From: Paenibacillus assamensis DSM 18201
Lineage (GTDB): Bacteria; Bacillota; Bacilli; Paenibacillales; Paenibacillaceae
NCBI RefSeq assembly: GCF_000422445.1
Contig: NZ_AULU01000003.1
Location: 558,001-622,000, forward strand
Direction: 5' to 3'
Length of the DNA stretch: 64,000 nucleotides
Positions 1-9,026 of this stretch are shown piece after piece. Within the stretch, counting starts at the first letter, position 1. Each line of letters starts with the position of its first letter. The notes under the pieces are model-generated. The model did not search any database. It was not told where the DNA came from and worked only from the letters and a program-made list of their open reading frames with translations. The position numbers and the translations under genes were made by a program.

Positions 1-314
1 TCGGTAAGTATCTGACTGAATTGATCAACCGATCCCTCATACTTAAATTGAATCATCGTATTCCGCTGCGCCAATCGTTCTGCAATCCAACTCTCCATCA
101 TGTGCTCATCAGATAGGTTCACGGATGAAGACTCCGCTTCAACATGCGGCCACGATATACAACTGCTCCACATCAATACGAAAATAAGTGTAGCTATCAT
201 CATACGCATACTTCGATGTACCCACTGTGAGCGATGAACCGCCCGATGCTTCAACACCCGCTGTTTTCTACTCGAACAAACAAATGGACAAGCCTTCTCT
301 TCCTCTTGATTCAT
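1..314 (-). CDS. partial membrane-anchored protein, N-terminal part
   Basis: An open frame starts at ATG 314 and runs off the left edge of the window. The start is supported by a GGAGGTGG ribosome binding site a few bases upstream. About 104 residues are visible. A Cys-containing basic head (about residues 1-35) is followed by one hydrophobic segment (about 37-55), which could be an uncleaved anchor or a signal sequence, and then a soluble part predicted outside the membrane. The outer part reads as a short helix followed by IQFKYEGSVDQF. That pattern reminds me of the region ahead of transglutaminase-like domains in Firmicute surface proteins, but the domain itself is not in the window, so the function stays open. 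Confidence 0.6.
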   Translation of the reverse strand, partial: MNQEEEKACPFVCSSRKQRVLKHRAVHRSQWVHRSMRMMIATLIFVLMWSSCISWPHVEAESSSVNLSDEHMMESWIAERLAQRNTMIQFKYEGSVDQFSQILT

Positions 315-570
315 CAAGCCACCTCCACATATGGCAAGCCTTATCATAGGATGATCCATAGCTTAGCACAGTGTGTATAAGAAGACTGTCACGTTATGGA
401 GTGCCCGCTGGTCACTCACAATTCCCCCATCTTGCAGTACTCGACAACGTCTTTCATACGTTGAGCGTATCGGAGCCCTTATGCACAACACGAAGCAAGA
501 TTAGCAGCTTGATGGTCTATAAAGAGGGCGAATAACAGAGAGCAATGACTGAAAATTAAGCCGATTCTAC

Positions 571-613
571 AAAAAAAACGTCCTCGCAGGCACACTCGTG
601 CTTACGAAGACGT
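571..613 (-). terminator. Rho-independent terminator of the alpha/beta hydrolase gene
   Basis: The arms at 605-613 and 578-586 form a stem with one G:U pair. The minus strand then reads eight T residues (the A-run at 571-578). The hairpin overlaps the stop codon at 602-604. Confidence 0.75.
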
Positions 614-1552
614 ACATTTATTGGAATGATGTGGAGAAACTGCTGCTTGCTTTACATGCTGATTGAGAAAAGGCAGGACAGCCTCCCAAAATGCCGGATC
701 CTGTTCAGAGCAGCTATGACCATTCGTATGGACGAACAAATGAGGCAATTCACAAGGTAGGTTTGTTACAATCCCTTGCAATTCGGACGGTGGAATAAAC
801 GTATCGCCCATGGAATGAATCATATATATTGGGACTCTTCCTGTACCACGTCGTTCATTGCGAAGGATCGTCTCGCGAATATTAATAGCATCGAAGTCTG
901 CTCTATGAATTCGGGATCGTAGCAGCCAAATGCGCGGCACAAGTTGTGCCAATGGAAAAATAGGCAGTCCTCTGCGCTTCAATTCAGCAGTGATCATCGT
1001 AAATGGATTGGCCGGCATCGAATCAGTTACAATCGCTTGTACCTCTAGTCCTTCATCCAGTGCCAGCATGGCACCAAAACCTCCTAGTGAATGACCAAGG
1101 ATGCCTATTCGTGCAGCATCAAGCTCTGGACGGCTATGAGCATAGCGAACCGCCGCCAGCAAATCATCACGAAACAGCAGCGCAGATGGTGCCTTCACTG
1201 CATCGCTTTCCCCATGACTTGTGACATCATAGACTATGACGGCATAACCTGCCGCTCGAAAGGGCTCCACATAACGCAGCACTCGAGCACGATTGGAAGC
1301 CCAGCCATGAGAAATAATAATGACAGGCAGAGGTTGGTTACGAAGCTCTTGCTGCCCATTGGTCGGCCAGAGCAGCCAGCCTCTTACCCATGCGCTGCCC
1401 TGAAATTCAATCGATTCATACTCTCCTGTTGGCTGTACCTCAATTGGCATTCTTCGTGGCGATTGGCTTTTGACAGACAAGCGCCAAATGACCATTAGAA
1501 AGAGAAGGAGTAATAAGACGACTGCCATGATAAACAAGCTAATGAACGGCAT
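602..1552 (-). CDS. membrane-anchored alpha/beta hydrolase (BAAT/S9-like)
   Basis: This is a 316-residue serine hydrolase. Residues 1-25 are a strongly hydrophobic N-terminal membrane anchor, and the hydrolase domain follows. The oxyanion region is PVIIISHGWASNRARVL. The nucleophile elbow is GILGHSLGGFG. The acid is probably the Asp in MIHSMGDTFIPP, and the base the His in TNGHSCSEQDP. Family members hydrolyse esters, thioesters or peptides; the substrate cannot be read from sequence. An AAGAAGG site lies about ten bases before ATG 1552. The gene is transcribed alone and ends in its own terminator. Confidence 0.85.
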   Translation of the reverse strand: MPFISLFIMAVVLLLLLFLMVIWRLSVKSQSPRRMPIEVQPTGEYESIEFQGSAWVRGWLLWPTNGQQELRNQPLPVIIISHGWASNRARVLRYVEPFRAAGYAVIVYDVTSHGESDAVKAPSALLFRDDLLAAVRYAHSRPELDAARIGILGHSLGGFGAMLALDEGLEVQAIVTDSMPANPFTMITAELKRRGLPIFPLAQLVPRIWLLRSRIHRADFDAINIRETILRNERRGTGRVPIYMIHSMGDTFIPPSELQGIVTNLPCELPHLFVHTNGHSCSEQDPAFWEAVLPFLNQHVKQAAVSPHHSNKCTSS

Positions 1553-1657
1553 AACTACCTAGCCTTCTTTCGATTATATTTCACAGCAAGGGCAGCTTGG
1601 TTGCAACTATACATAATCTAGTGAACAAACCCATTTTATTTTTCACATCTTCCTCAA

Positions 1658-2326
1658 CTACGTTAAATGACGAACCGTATTCACCCATTCAGACGCATGC
1701 TCCTCTAGCTGCTGCCAGGCTGCTGCTCGAATAAGGTCACCGCGAACGAGCTTAGAACCAAGCCCAAATGCCGACGCTCCTGCCGTCCAATATTGCTGTA
1801 CATTATGCAGATTAATACCACCTGTCGCCATAAGCGGTATATGCCCGAGAGGGCCGCGTACTTCACGTATATACTCTGAACCGAGGCTGCCAAGCGGGAA
1901 CAGCTTTAACACTGGAGCCCCTGCTTTCCATGCACGCACCATTTCAGTTGGAGTCAGTACGCCTGGCCATACGTCAATTCCTCGACTATGGGCTAGTTCA
2001 ATCACTTTCTCATCCAAGTTCGGCGTAATTAAAAATTGCGCACCACTATCCAATGCTTCCCGCGCTGTTTCTTCATCTATAACCGTTCCAGCGCCGATAA
2101 ATACATGCCCCCCGAAGCGTTCACGCCATCTGGATACGATAGCCGCAGCCCCGTCTGTATTCATCGTCACTTCCAACAATGTAATGCCACCTCGAATTAA
2201 AGCAGCAGCCGCCTCATCAGCTGCTTCTCCCGTATAACCGCGGAATATTGCAACGATGCGCTGTTGCAGCAATTCAGCTGTCGCAGCATTATGTAAATGA
2301 GGAACAGCCTTAGACATGGCAATCAC
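1658..2326 (-). CDS. eda: KDPG/KHG aldolase
   Basis: This class I aldolase cleaves 2-keto-3-deoxy-6-phosphogluconate (and/or 4-hydroxy-2-oxoglutarate) to pyruvate and an aldehyde. At 222 residues it has the usual family length. Recognisable motifs are ITLLEVTMNT (catalytic Glu), GAGTVID, FLITPNLDE, VLKLFPLG (Schiff-base Lys) and ATGGINLHN (phosphate-binding region). The frame opens at GTG 2326, with a second possible start at ATG 2317; neither has a clear ribosome binding site. Both overlap the end of the upstream ROK kinase gene, so the two genes are probably translationally coupled. The pairing suggests catabolism of a sugar acid. Confidence 0.9.
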   Translation of the reverse strand: MIAMSKAVPHLHNAATAELLQQRIVAIFRGYTGEAADEAAAALIRGGITLLEVTMNTDGAAAIVSRWRERFGGHVFIGAGTVIDEETAREALDSGAQFLITPNLDEKVIELAHSRGIDVWPGVLTPTEMVRAWKAGAPVLKLFPLGSLGSEYIREVRGPLGHIPLMATGGINLHNVQQYWTAGASAFGLGSKLVRGDLIRAAAWQQLEEHASEWVNTVRHLT

Positions 2327-3329
2327 GTACGGACGCTGAATTAGAGGCAGAAGCTTGTGATGAAGCAGCGGTTAGTTGGCTCCATCTTGTGCGCGCGAAG
2401 GCTGCACTCCCAATGACACCACCATCATCGATCAATTCACCTTGACGAATGTCTAACTGCTCCAAGTAACCATGATATACATGACGCTTCAACGTTTCGC
2501 GAACAGGCACAAACAATCGCTCCCCTGCCAAAGAACCACCACCGCCAATAACGAGAACATCCGGGCTGTAAGCGGTAATCGCATACGCCAATGCTTTGCC
2601 TAACACGGTACCCGTATGCTGCATAATAGATACGGCAAGTTCATCTCCTTGATCGTATGCATCCGATATGAGTGCTGCCGTCAAGCTGCCAGCTTCATAA
2701 GCTTCGCGCAGTATGCTGCTTCGACCTGCCTCCAACGCTTCTCTAGCTTGCCGAACTAAGCCAGTAGCAGACACGACAGTTTCCACACAACCGATTAACC
2801 CACAGCCGCATGGAGTAGTCTCCCCATCCATGGCGACATGCCCAATTTCACCAGCCATAAATCGATTGCCATAATACAATTCTCCGTTCGCAACTGTTGC
2901 GGCAGACATGCCCGTACCGATGGTAACACCTAGAACCACTGTGCCATCACGACCAGCACCGCTCATTGCCTCTCCATACACGTACATGCGAACATCGTTA
3001 TCTATAAATACAGGAACACCCACAAGCTCCCCTAGTCGCTTGGATACTTCCACGTCTGTCCACTTCAAATTAGCTGCAAATAAAGTAATACCGCGAATGG
3101 GATCAATGAATCCAGGGCAACCCGCTCCTACCGCAATCAAACTGCTTCGCTCAATTCCGTTCTTAACTAGCAGTTCCTCAACCATCGAAGCCATCTTCTG
3201 CAATACATGCTCTTCCCCAAGCTCGGTTTCGGTCGGTCGCTTCACTTTATCAATAAGCTCATATTGCTCATTCACCAATCCGCAAACGATGTTCGTACCA
3301 CCTAAATCAATACCAACCATATAACGCAC
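2310..3329 (-). CDS. ROK-family sugar kinase (glucokinase-like)
   Basis: This 339-residue ATP-dependent sugar kinase opens with the phosphate-binding loop DLGGTNIVCGLV. It has the ROK substrate and zinc motif HVAMDGETTPCGCGLIGCVE, with the expected His and three Cys, and a C-terminal glycine-rich ATP-binding segment VLVIGGGGSLAG. GTG 3329 is the likely start because AGGGGGAG sits six bases before it; the internal ATG nine bases on would be too far from that site. The length and motifs fit GlcK. However, the overlap with a KDPG aldolase gene leaves open a kinase for 2-keto-3-deoxygluconate or another sugar feeding that aldolase. Confidence 0.85.
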   Translation of the reverse strand: MRYMVGIDLGGTNIVCGLVNEQYELIDKVKRPTETELGEEHVLQKMASMVEELLVKNGIERSSLIAVGAGCPGFIDPIRGITLFAANLKWTDVEVSKRLGELVGVPVFIDNDVRMYVYGEAMSGAGRDGTVVLGVTIGTGMSAATVANGELYYGNRFMAGEIGHVAMDGETTPCGCGLIGCVETVVSATGLVRQAREALEAGRSSILREAYEAGSLTAALISDAYDQGDELAVSIMQHTGTVLGKALAYAITAYSPDVLVIGGGGSLAGERLFVPVRETLKRHVYHGYLEQLDIRQGELIDDGGVIGSAAFARTRWSQLTAASSQASASNSASVRDCHV

Positions 3330-3503
3330 GATAGCTCCCCCTCGATTATCCCAAGTTTTATGTGGTCTCCAACTTATTCCTTATTATACCACCAGCAATC
3401 TATCAATGAAGAGAATGATCTCAAATAGCAACGAAAGCTGCGAACAACACCTAGAAATAGTTCTTATTTGTATACAAATTAACAGGATGAACAGACACGT
3501 ATA

Positions 3504-3929
3504 CTATATACGCTTTATAATATCCATGACCTCTTGCTCGATTACCGCATTTATGGAAGCAACTTTTTTCTTCAAACGGATACCTTCCACGATCCAAATA
3601 ATGAGGATACAAACAAGTCCTCCTACCATGAGCAGTACTCGATTCGTTGCTTCTTGTTCGTCGTCACTCCAACTGTAGTCATTCGATTCAAAACCGATTG
3701 AAAAGTCCGTGATATACCACAATGGGACAATATACAAAATGATCGAACTAAGAAGCAGCAGCACTGCTTTTTTAGGCTGACCCAAATAGAAACGATGGCC
3801 TCCGTAAACCCCCATAAAAAACCACAACAATATCGCTATTTTCAAAGACTTACGACGATTGTTATATTCCTGCATAAAAATGATTAACTGATCTGACTTT
3901 AACTGCTGCTGCCATTCAAGTATTTTCAT
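3504..3929 (-). CDS. TM2 domain membrane protein, copy 3
   Basis: This 141-residue protein has a cytoplasmic-looking N-terminal helix. The TM2 signature ILLWFFMGVYGGHRFYLG and a second hydrophobic hairpin follow at about residues 32-70. A third membrane segment near residues 103-122 precedes a basic C-terminal tail. TM2 domains are two helices joined by a short loop; their bacterial role is not established. It is the last of three adjacent paralogues on this strand, which probably share a promoter upstream of 4890. It is more diverged than the others and carries an extra acidic loop (SNDYSWSDDEQE). Confidence 0.8.
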   Translation of the reverse strand: MKILEWQQQLKSDQLIIFMQEYNNRRKSLKIAILLWFFMGVYGGHRFYLGQPKKAVLLLLSSIILYIVPLWYITDFSIGFESNDYSWSDDEQEATNRVLLMVGGLVCILIIWIVEGIRLKKKVASINAVIEQEVMDIIKRI

Positions 3930-4089
3930 TGGATTATCCTCCTCACATCAATTCACCCTTAATAAGTGAAAAAGGGAGTCATGGTTGACCCCCCTCACTA
4001 AACTGCTCTCCGTTATGTATAATCCATGCTGAGGTTTACGATAACTTAGCCATCTGCACGTTAACGTGGCAGAATAATTAGGTTATCGT

Positions 4090-4554
4090 TTATCGCAAAG
4101 GACTTCGCTGATATGCCTTAGACGTGTTTGCATTCACTTTGGACGGTACAATTCGACGCATAATATCCATCTCAAGCTTCTCATTTAGACGATCTACCTT
4201 GCCTGAAATGAGAAATCCTTCAATGACCCACCATATAAGGCCAATAAATATAATGAGTAGAAATAGAATGAGCAATACATTAGGATCTATTCCAGGATTT
4301 ACGGGATCAAATGTATTTACAGCAAAGACAAACAATGAGATCGGTAGCACGATGTAAAAGCATAAACCTGTGAATAGCAGTAATATGCCCGCTGCCTTTT
4401 CTCCTAAGTAAAATCGATGCGCACCAAACGGGCCCAAGAACAACCAAAAAATGACTGCATGCATTTTAGACTTAGCTCTTTTCTCATATTCATGCTGAAA
4501 AGCGATCATTTGATCAGTACTCAAATTATACGTAAATAGCAGATCGCTGTTCAT
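4090..4554 (-). CDS. TM2 domain membrane protein, copy 2
   Basis: This 154-residue protein has the TM2 signature FWLFLGPFGAHRFYLGEKAAG at about residues 35-55. It has three to four hydrophobic segments in all and a charged tail rich in Lys and Asn. The N-terminal pattern (a helix with QMIAFQHEYEKRAKSK) matches that of copy 3 (QLIIFMQEYNNRRKSL), so these are local duplicates. Only three bases separate it from copy 1 upstream, which indicates an operon. The spacing to copy 3 is larger, about 160 bp. Confidence 0.82.
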   Translation of the reverse strand: MNSDLLFTYNLSTDQMIAFQHEYEKRAKSKMHAVIFWLFLGPFGAHRFYLGEKAAGILLLFTGLCFYIVLPISLFVFAVNTFDPVNPGIDPNVLLILFLLIIFIGLIWWVIEGFLISGKVDRLNEKLEMDIMRRIVPSKVNANTSKAYQRSPLR

Positions 4555-4557
4555 AAA

Positions 4558-4890
4558 CTAGTAGCGATTGCGGAGCATTTTAATATTATGAATAAGCTCC
4601 ATTTCTTTTCTAGTATTTATTTTATCAACTGCTCCACTAAGAAGAATCAATTCAATAACCCAAAGAATCATGTAAGGCAGGCCTAGCAGTAATAAGCTAA
4701 ATACAAATACGACAATATTCAAAATCCCCATACCGATGTGGCCCAAATAGAAACGATGAACACCAAGTGTGCCTAAAAAGATCAAAAGCACATAGGCTAA
4801 TGCTTTAGACTTCTTCGATCTTTCCATTTCAGATGAAACGATGACCAACTCGTCCATTGATAATTCTTTCTTTAGAATGACATTTTGCAC
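4558..4890 (-). CDS. TM2 domain membrane protein, copy 1
   Basis: At 110 residues this is the shortest of the three copies. The TM2 signature LIFLGTLGVHRFYLGHIGMG is at about residues 37-56, and a third hydrophobic stretch follows. The start is GTG 4890, preceded by AAGGGAGAG about ten bases upstream. A TATAAT hexamer on the minus strand (4947-4952) could be the -10 of the shared promoter; no good -35 partner is visible. The C-terminal segment (KINTRKEMELIHNIKML) repeats the ending of copy 2 (RLNEKLEMDIMRRI), which supports tandem duplication. Confidence 0.82.
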   Translation of the reverse strand: MQNVILKKELSMDELVIVSSEMERSKKSKALAYVLLIFLGTLGVHRFYLGHIGMGILNIVVFVFSLLLLGLPYMILWVIELILLSGAVDKINTRKEMELIHNIKMLRNRY

Positions 4891-5239
4891 GACTAAAGTC
4901 TCTCCCTTTTCTCATAAATTTTCTATTTCCCCTTAGAACTGGATTTATTATAGACTAGATTCGACAATTTTGGCATTAAATAATTACCTAAGCAACTAAT
5001 TATTGGTTATTTATTTTTGCCTTTTCAACACCATTTTTAATCCCATGATTTTTCTCTCTCTTTATAAGCAAATTGATGAAAAATTGACGAAAATGCACAT
5101 AGAAAAAGGAAGACTTTGGTTGTTAAATCGATATATAATAACAGTTGTGTTCTTTATTTTTACGAGTTCATTCGTAATCTGTCGTTTTCCATTCGCTTAT
5201 AAATATTCATATTCCATTCATATGATGAGGTGATTTACG
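4891..5239. other. intergenic region between TM2 operon and small membrane gene
   Basis: This AT-rich stretch separates two divergent units. It holds a candidate minus-strand -10 (TATAAT, 4947-4952). A 76-codon plus-strand frame (5003-5233) begins at TTG without any ribosome binding site and I do not accept it. The ribosome binding site GAGGTGA of the next gene is at 5227-5233. Nothing else stands out. Confidence 0.5.
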
Positions 5240-5449
5240 TTGACCTACGTCGATATTAGTACGATAAGTCCGCAGTTATTTGTAACCGTCTTGTTTTTCC
5301 TATTAATTGTGTGCCCGCTTGTTAGCCTTGGCATCGTTCGCTTTTTCCAGCAGCGTGTCAAACAAGGCATTATTTATATTACCACCGCGCTTGTTTCCTA
5401 CATTGTCTTTCTCATCGTGGCTGACTTCGTCGCCAAGACGTGGCAGTAA
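5240..5449 (+). CDS. small two-helix membrane protein
   Basis: This is a 69-residue hypothetical protein. The start is TTG 5240, placed seven bases after the GAGGTGA ribosome binding site. Hydrophobic segments at about residues 12-32 and 44-64 are joined by a short basic loop (RFFQQRVKQG), so it should be a helical hairpin in the membrane. I do not recognise the family. It stands alone on this strand, opposite the three TM2 genes, and is followed by a perfect terminator hairpin, which supports it as a real transcribed gene. Confidence 0.65.
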   Translation: MTYVDISTISPQLFVTVLFFLLIVCPLVSLGIVRFFQQRVKQGIIYITTALVSYIVFLIVADFVAKTWQ

Positions 5450-5527
5450 ACGGACCAATGCGCTCCGAAACTTGTAACGCAGGCTCGTATTCATTGATGG
5501 TTATCTCACCTTAGTGGTGCAACGTAA

Positions 5528-5565
5528 ACAAGCAGACCTCCGTGCAGGTCTGCTTGTCTTATTCT
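5528..5565 (+). terminator. terminator of the small membrane protein gene
   Basis: The arms at 5528-5539 and 5546-5557 form a perfect 12-bp stem around a six-base loop. The U-rich run that follows (CTTATTCT) is modest. Confidence 0.75.
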
Positions 5566-5686
5566 AGTTACATATTTTAATATTTTACCCTAGCCTTAAT
5601 AGAGGATTAACTAACTTGTAGGCCAACTGCGCACATGCATTCCGCTTCTGCTGAGACAGCATTTTTCTTTTTAAAATCAGATATAA

Positions 5687-5724
5687 AAAAACTGCCTCCC
5701 AGCATCAAGCTGAGAAGCAGTTCT
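5687..5724 (-). terminator. terminator of the AbgT transporter gene
   Basis: Fourteen-base arms at 5711-5724 and 5692-5705 pair with two mismatches or wobbles. The minus strand continues into a run of T residues (A-run 5687-5693). Confidence 0.8.
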
Positions 5725-5741
5725 CAAAACTAGCTTATTTA

Positions 5742-7274
5742 TTACTTCATGTAAACGCCAGTACCTGGGCCAATATCGATACCAGAGAACATCCAGAGGA
5801 AGAGCATAATTACCCAACCAATTGAGAATGCAATCGAGTATGGAATCATCGTAGAGATAAGCGTACCGATACCCACTTTTTTGTCGTACTTTTGAGCGAA
5901 TGCAATAATAACTGCGAAGTACGGCAATAGTGGAGAAATAATGTTTGTTGTCGAATCAGCAATACGATATACGAGCTGTGTAAACTCTGGTGTATATCCA
6001 AATTGCATCATAATTGGAACGAATACAGGCGCCATAATCGCCCATTTTGCCGAAGCCGATCCAATAAACAAGTTAATAAATCCACAAATTAATATAAAGA
6101 TCAAAATTAACGGAATACCTGTAATACCGGAGCTTTGTAATAGCTCTGCCCCTTTAATAGCAAGAATCTTACCAAGATTCGTCTGTGTAAAGTATGCTAC
6201 GAATTGACCTGCAAAGAATGCAAGCACGATGTAACTTCCCATACTGGACATCGTGTCACCTAGCATGCTGGAAACATCTTTGCTCGTGCGAATCGACTTC
6301 GTCATTTTTCCGTAAACGACACCCGGAACAAGGAACATGATAAGAAGAACGGGTACGAGATTCATGAAGAATGGTGATTTAACGATGTCTCCATCTCCAC
6401 GAAGTGGTCCCCACGACGGTACTACGAGAAGTGCCAACAGTCCGCACGTAACAATTAGAGCAACCAATGCTCCCCATAGTCCTTTTTTCTCTTCTTTCGT
6501 CAAATATTGCAGCTCGCCAATCTCTTCACCTTTATACTTCCCAAGGCGAGGTTCAACAATCTTATCCGTCACGAACGTACCGATAATCGTAATCAAGAAT
6601 ACCGATGCAGCCATGAAGTAGTAGTTACCTGCAACGTTAAGATTTGCTGCATATTCAGCATTGAATGGCTCAACAGCCATACGTGTCAGCTCACCTAGCA
6701 TTGGGTCAAGCGATGTCAGGAACAAGTTAGCACTGAATCCACCAGATACACCTGCGAAAGCAGCAGCTAGACCAGCAAGCGGGTGACGACCCATACCTGC
6801 GAACAATACAGCACCTAGCGGCGTCAATACAACGTATCCTGCATCAGATGCCATACTGGACATAACCCCACCGAATACAAGTGAAGCTGTAATCAGTTGA
6901 CGTGGTACAGAAGTAACAAGACCACGTAAAGCAGCTGTAATCAAGCCAGAACGCTCAGCAATACCGATACCTAGCATTGTAACAAGTACGGTGCCTAGTG
7001 GAGCGAAGTTCGTAAAGTTTTTAACTGCATTTTCAAATACGTACTGAAGTCCTTCTTTACTTAGAAGGTTCATTACGGTTAGCGTCTCGCCCGGCTTCGT
7101 CGGATCAGCTACACTCAATCCAATAGAAGACAATATAGCGGAAACGACCATAACGAGCAATGATAGCAATGCGAATAGCATAACAGGGTCTGGAAGCTTA
7201 TTTCCGACCTTCTCGATGCTATCCAGAGAGCGCATTAATAGACTTTTTCTTGTATGCTGTTCTTTAGATCCCAT
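5742..7274 (-). CDS. AbgT-family transporter (p-aminobenzoyl-glutamate type)
   Basis: This polytopic inner-membrane protein of about 510 residues matches the usual AbgT length. The N-terminal region has the typical GNKLPDPVMLFALLSLLVM and the re-entrant segments ASDAGYVVLTPLGA and SPLLPYFAVIIAFAQKY seen in AbgT/YdaH proteins. The family imports p-aminobenzoyl-glutamate or exports folate-pathway compounds such as sulfonamides. Which of these applies is not readable from sequence. ATG 7274 is preferred over GTG 7280, because the GAGAGGAAA ribosome binding site abuts the GTG but lies six bases before the ATG. The gene is a single transcription unit with its own terminator and no abgA/abgB hydrolase nearby. 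Confidence 0.88.
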   Translation of the reverse strand: MGSKEQHTRKSLLMRSLDSIEKVGNKLPDPVMLFALLSLLVMVVSAILSSIGLSVADPTKPGETLTVMNLLSKEGLQYVFENAVKNFTNFAPLGTVLVTMLGIGIAERSGLITAALRGLVTSVPRQLITASLVFGGVMSSMASDAGYVVLTPLGAVLFAGMGRHPLAGLAAAFAGVSGGFSANLFLTSLDPMLGELTRMAVEPFNAEYAANLNVAGNYYFMAASVFLITIIGTFVTDKIVEPRLGKYKGEEIGELQYLTKEEKKGLWGALVALIVTCGLLALLVVPSWGPLRGDGDIVKSPFFMNLVPVLLIMFLVPGVVYGKMTKSIRTSKDVSSMLGDTMSSMGSYIVLAFFAGQFVAYFTQTNLGKILAIKGAELLQSSGITGIPLILIFILICGFINLFIGSASAKWAIMAPVFVPIMMQFGYTPEFTQLVYRIADSTTNIISPLLPYFAVIIAFAQKYDKKVGIGTLISTMIPYSIAFSIGWVIMLFLWMFSGIDIGPGTGVYMK

Positions 7275-7414
7275 TGTCACTTTCCTCTCTTATTTTTATA
7301 TGTCCACTAGTAGTAGACATCTGTTTTTCGTTTGTTCTATTATATGCGAAAGAAATTTATAAATAAATAGTATTTTTTTGTTTGTAAGAAATTACCTCAC
7401 TTCTTTCTATTATA

Positions 7415-7440
7415 GAAAAAAGAAGGGCATTCGCCCTTCA
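7415..7440 (-). terminator. terminator of the ykyA-like gene
   Basis: The arms GAAGGGC (7422-7428) and GCCCTTC (7433-7439) form a perfect stem with a four-base loop. A T-run follows on the minus strand. Confidence 0.85.
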
Positions 7441-7466
7441 AAAGCATATTCTCTTCTAGCTTCTAA

Positions 7467-8141
7467 TTACTTGGAAGAGTTAGCTTTATCCGTTTGAATG
7501 CCCGCTGCTTTATAAAAAGCATCTTTATTTGTATTAAACTGTTCTGAGTATTGATTAAATTGCTGTTTCAACTGATTGACCTGCGTCCACTGCTGGTTGC
7601 GTTCGCGTACAGCTTGCTGCAGCTGTTTCAAGTTCGTCTGTTCCGCCTTGAGCTGTTCATACAACGCACGTTCCGCTGTAATCAACTTCTCATATTGCGC
7701 CGCCAACTGCTGAACCGTCTCATAGCGCTTCGTATATGCAGTCAATGCTTGTGCAGCCTGCTCTTTTCCTTGTGCTGGCTCCAGCTTGTCCACTTGGGAC
7801 TGTGCTTTTGCAACATGCTCATAAGCAGCTGTAACTTTATCTTTCACCTTCGTCATAGCTTGTTGACGCTGATCCAACGTGGACATTGTCTGTGTGATCA
7901 GTGTCTGTACGTTCACATTGCTGCGCTCACCTTTGTCCAAGATCGTATCGTATTGCTTCTGATCTCTACTCTCTAGTTGCTTCAGCTCTTCAAATGCAGC
8001 CGCTGCTGCACTTTCTGTAGAGGCTGCCTGCTCAAAAGAACTGAACAACTTCTCACTTGAAGGAGCTCCGCACGCTGCTAGCATCATTGCCATCGCGACT
8101 ATCATGGCTAATACGCCAATTTTATTTTTCCAAGACTTCAA
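7467..8141 (-). CDS. YkyA-family cell-wall-binding lipoprotein
   Basis: This is a secreted lipoprotein anchored on the outer face of the membrane. The open frame extends to TTG 8162, but that reading translates through the ribosome binding site AGGAGGAG. The likely start is TTG 8141, seven bases after that site, which gives a clean signal peptide (MKSWKNKIGVLAMIVAMAMM) and the lipobox LAAC. The mature part is almost entirely helical and rich in Gln, Ala and Lys, with long predicted coiled coils as in YkyA proteins. The function of the family is poorly defined. It follows a polysaccharide deacetylase gene with no gap, which suggests a joint envelope role. Confidence 0.82.
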   Translation of the reverse strand: MKSWKNKIGVLAMIVAMAMMLAACGAPSSEKLFSSFEQAASTESAAAAAFEELKQLESRDQKQYDTILDKGERSNVNVQTLITQTMSTLDQRQQAMTKVKDKVTAAYEHVAKAQSQVDKLEPAQGKEQAAQALTAYTKRYETVQQLAAQYEKLITAERALYEQLKAEQTNLKQLQQAVRERNQQWTQVNQLKQQFNQYSEQFNTNKDAFYKAAGIQTDKANSSK

Positions 8142-8162
8142 CTTTGATCTCCTCCTACCCAA

Positions 8163-9026
8163 TTACAGGCGCTCATCATGATGGAAGTTCACGACAAAAT
8201 GAGCATTAGGGTCGTATACTTCAAATTCATAGCCTTGCGAACTAATATACTCTATCAATTCTGGCAATATCTCAACCGTTTGCTTGCGATCATGCATCAA
8301 AATAACTTCCGTATCCTTCTTCAAGCCTCGTTTCACTTCATCCAGCATCCCAGAAGGATTTTTTGCATAATTCCAATCCAATGTATCCAACGTCCAATCC
8401 CACATCTTGAAGCCTGCCTCCGCGATATCATCACGGAACGGCTCTTTAATTTGCGGTGCACTGCCGTATGGCGCACGAATCAGGTTCGTCGTTACTCCTG
8501 TTGCTTCCTTCACCAACTGCTGTGCTTCCTTCTGTTCCTCAATAAAGTTGTTTGCACTGCCGCTCCGATACAACTTCGTAAAGTTATGAGTCATACTGTG
8601 CAGCGCAGGATAATGACCTTCATCAACTATCTGTTTGATAAGATCAGGATGCTGCTGCATACTGTTGCCTAGCATGAAAAATGTCGCTTTAATATTATGT
8701 TCTTTTAAAATTCGAAGAATTTCTGGAGTATGTGAATTAGGGCCGTCATCGAATGTCAAATAAGCGACTTTGCGCTTCATACCATTATACATCGTAGGCG
8801 ATTGCTTCTCTTTCGTTACCGTATCAAATGCCGCGACACTAGTAACTACATGCTGACCTTGCTTAGAGGTTGTCGATATCCCATCATGTGCCCACAATTG
8901 TTTGCCAACCGTATAAACCCCAAAGCCTATCCCAACTAATAATGCCAGTAAAATAATGCGGAGAATCCATTTCTTGCGTTGGTTGCGTCTCCGTGAATCT
9001 ACCCTCACCATGTTCGTATTTCTCAC
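8163..9026 (-). CDS. membrane-anchored polysaccharide deacetylase (NodB domain)
   Basis: This metal-dependent carbohydrate esterase family 4 enzyme probably acts on peptidoglycan or another GlcNAc polymer. An N-terminal basic stretch and one membrane helix (about residues 20-42) precede a NodB domain. Its motifs are LTFDDGPN (catalytic and metal Asp), HSMTH (metal His pair), RAPYGS, DWTLDTLDW and VILMHD (catalytic His region). GTG 9038 also opens the frame, but the GGAAG before GTG 9026 gives better spacing, so the start is uncertain by four codons. The stop codon directly abuts the extended frame of the YkyA-like gene, so the two are co-transcribed. Confidence 0.88.
   Translation of the reverse strand: MRNTNMVRVDSRRRNQRKKWILRIILLALLVGIGFGVYTVGKQLWAHDGISTTSKQGQHVVTSVAAFDTVTKEKQSPTMYNGMKRKVAYLTFDDGPNSHTPEILRILKEHNIKATFFMLGNSMQQHPDLIKQIVDEGHYPALHSMTHNFTKLYRSGSANNFIEEQKEAQQLVKEATGVTTNLIRAPYGSAPQIKEPFRDDIAEAGFKMWDWTLDTLDWNYAKNPSGMLDEVKRGLKKDTEVILMHDRKQTVEILPELIEYISSQGYEFEVYDPNAHFVVNFHHDERL

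Noticed and set aside
5003..5233. 76-codon plus-strand frame with hydrophobic stretches
   Set aside because: It starts at TTG with no ribosome binding site, has AT-rich composition typical of spacer, and its end carries the ribosome binding site of the next gene.
8142..8162. Start of the YkyA-like lipoprotein at TTG 8162
   Set aside because: The extension translates the AGGAGGAG ribosome binding site and adds a basic stretch ahead of a complete signal peptide.
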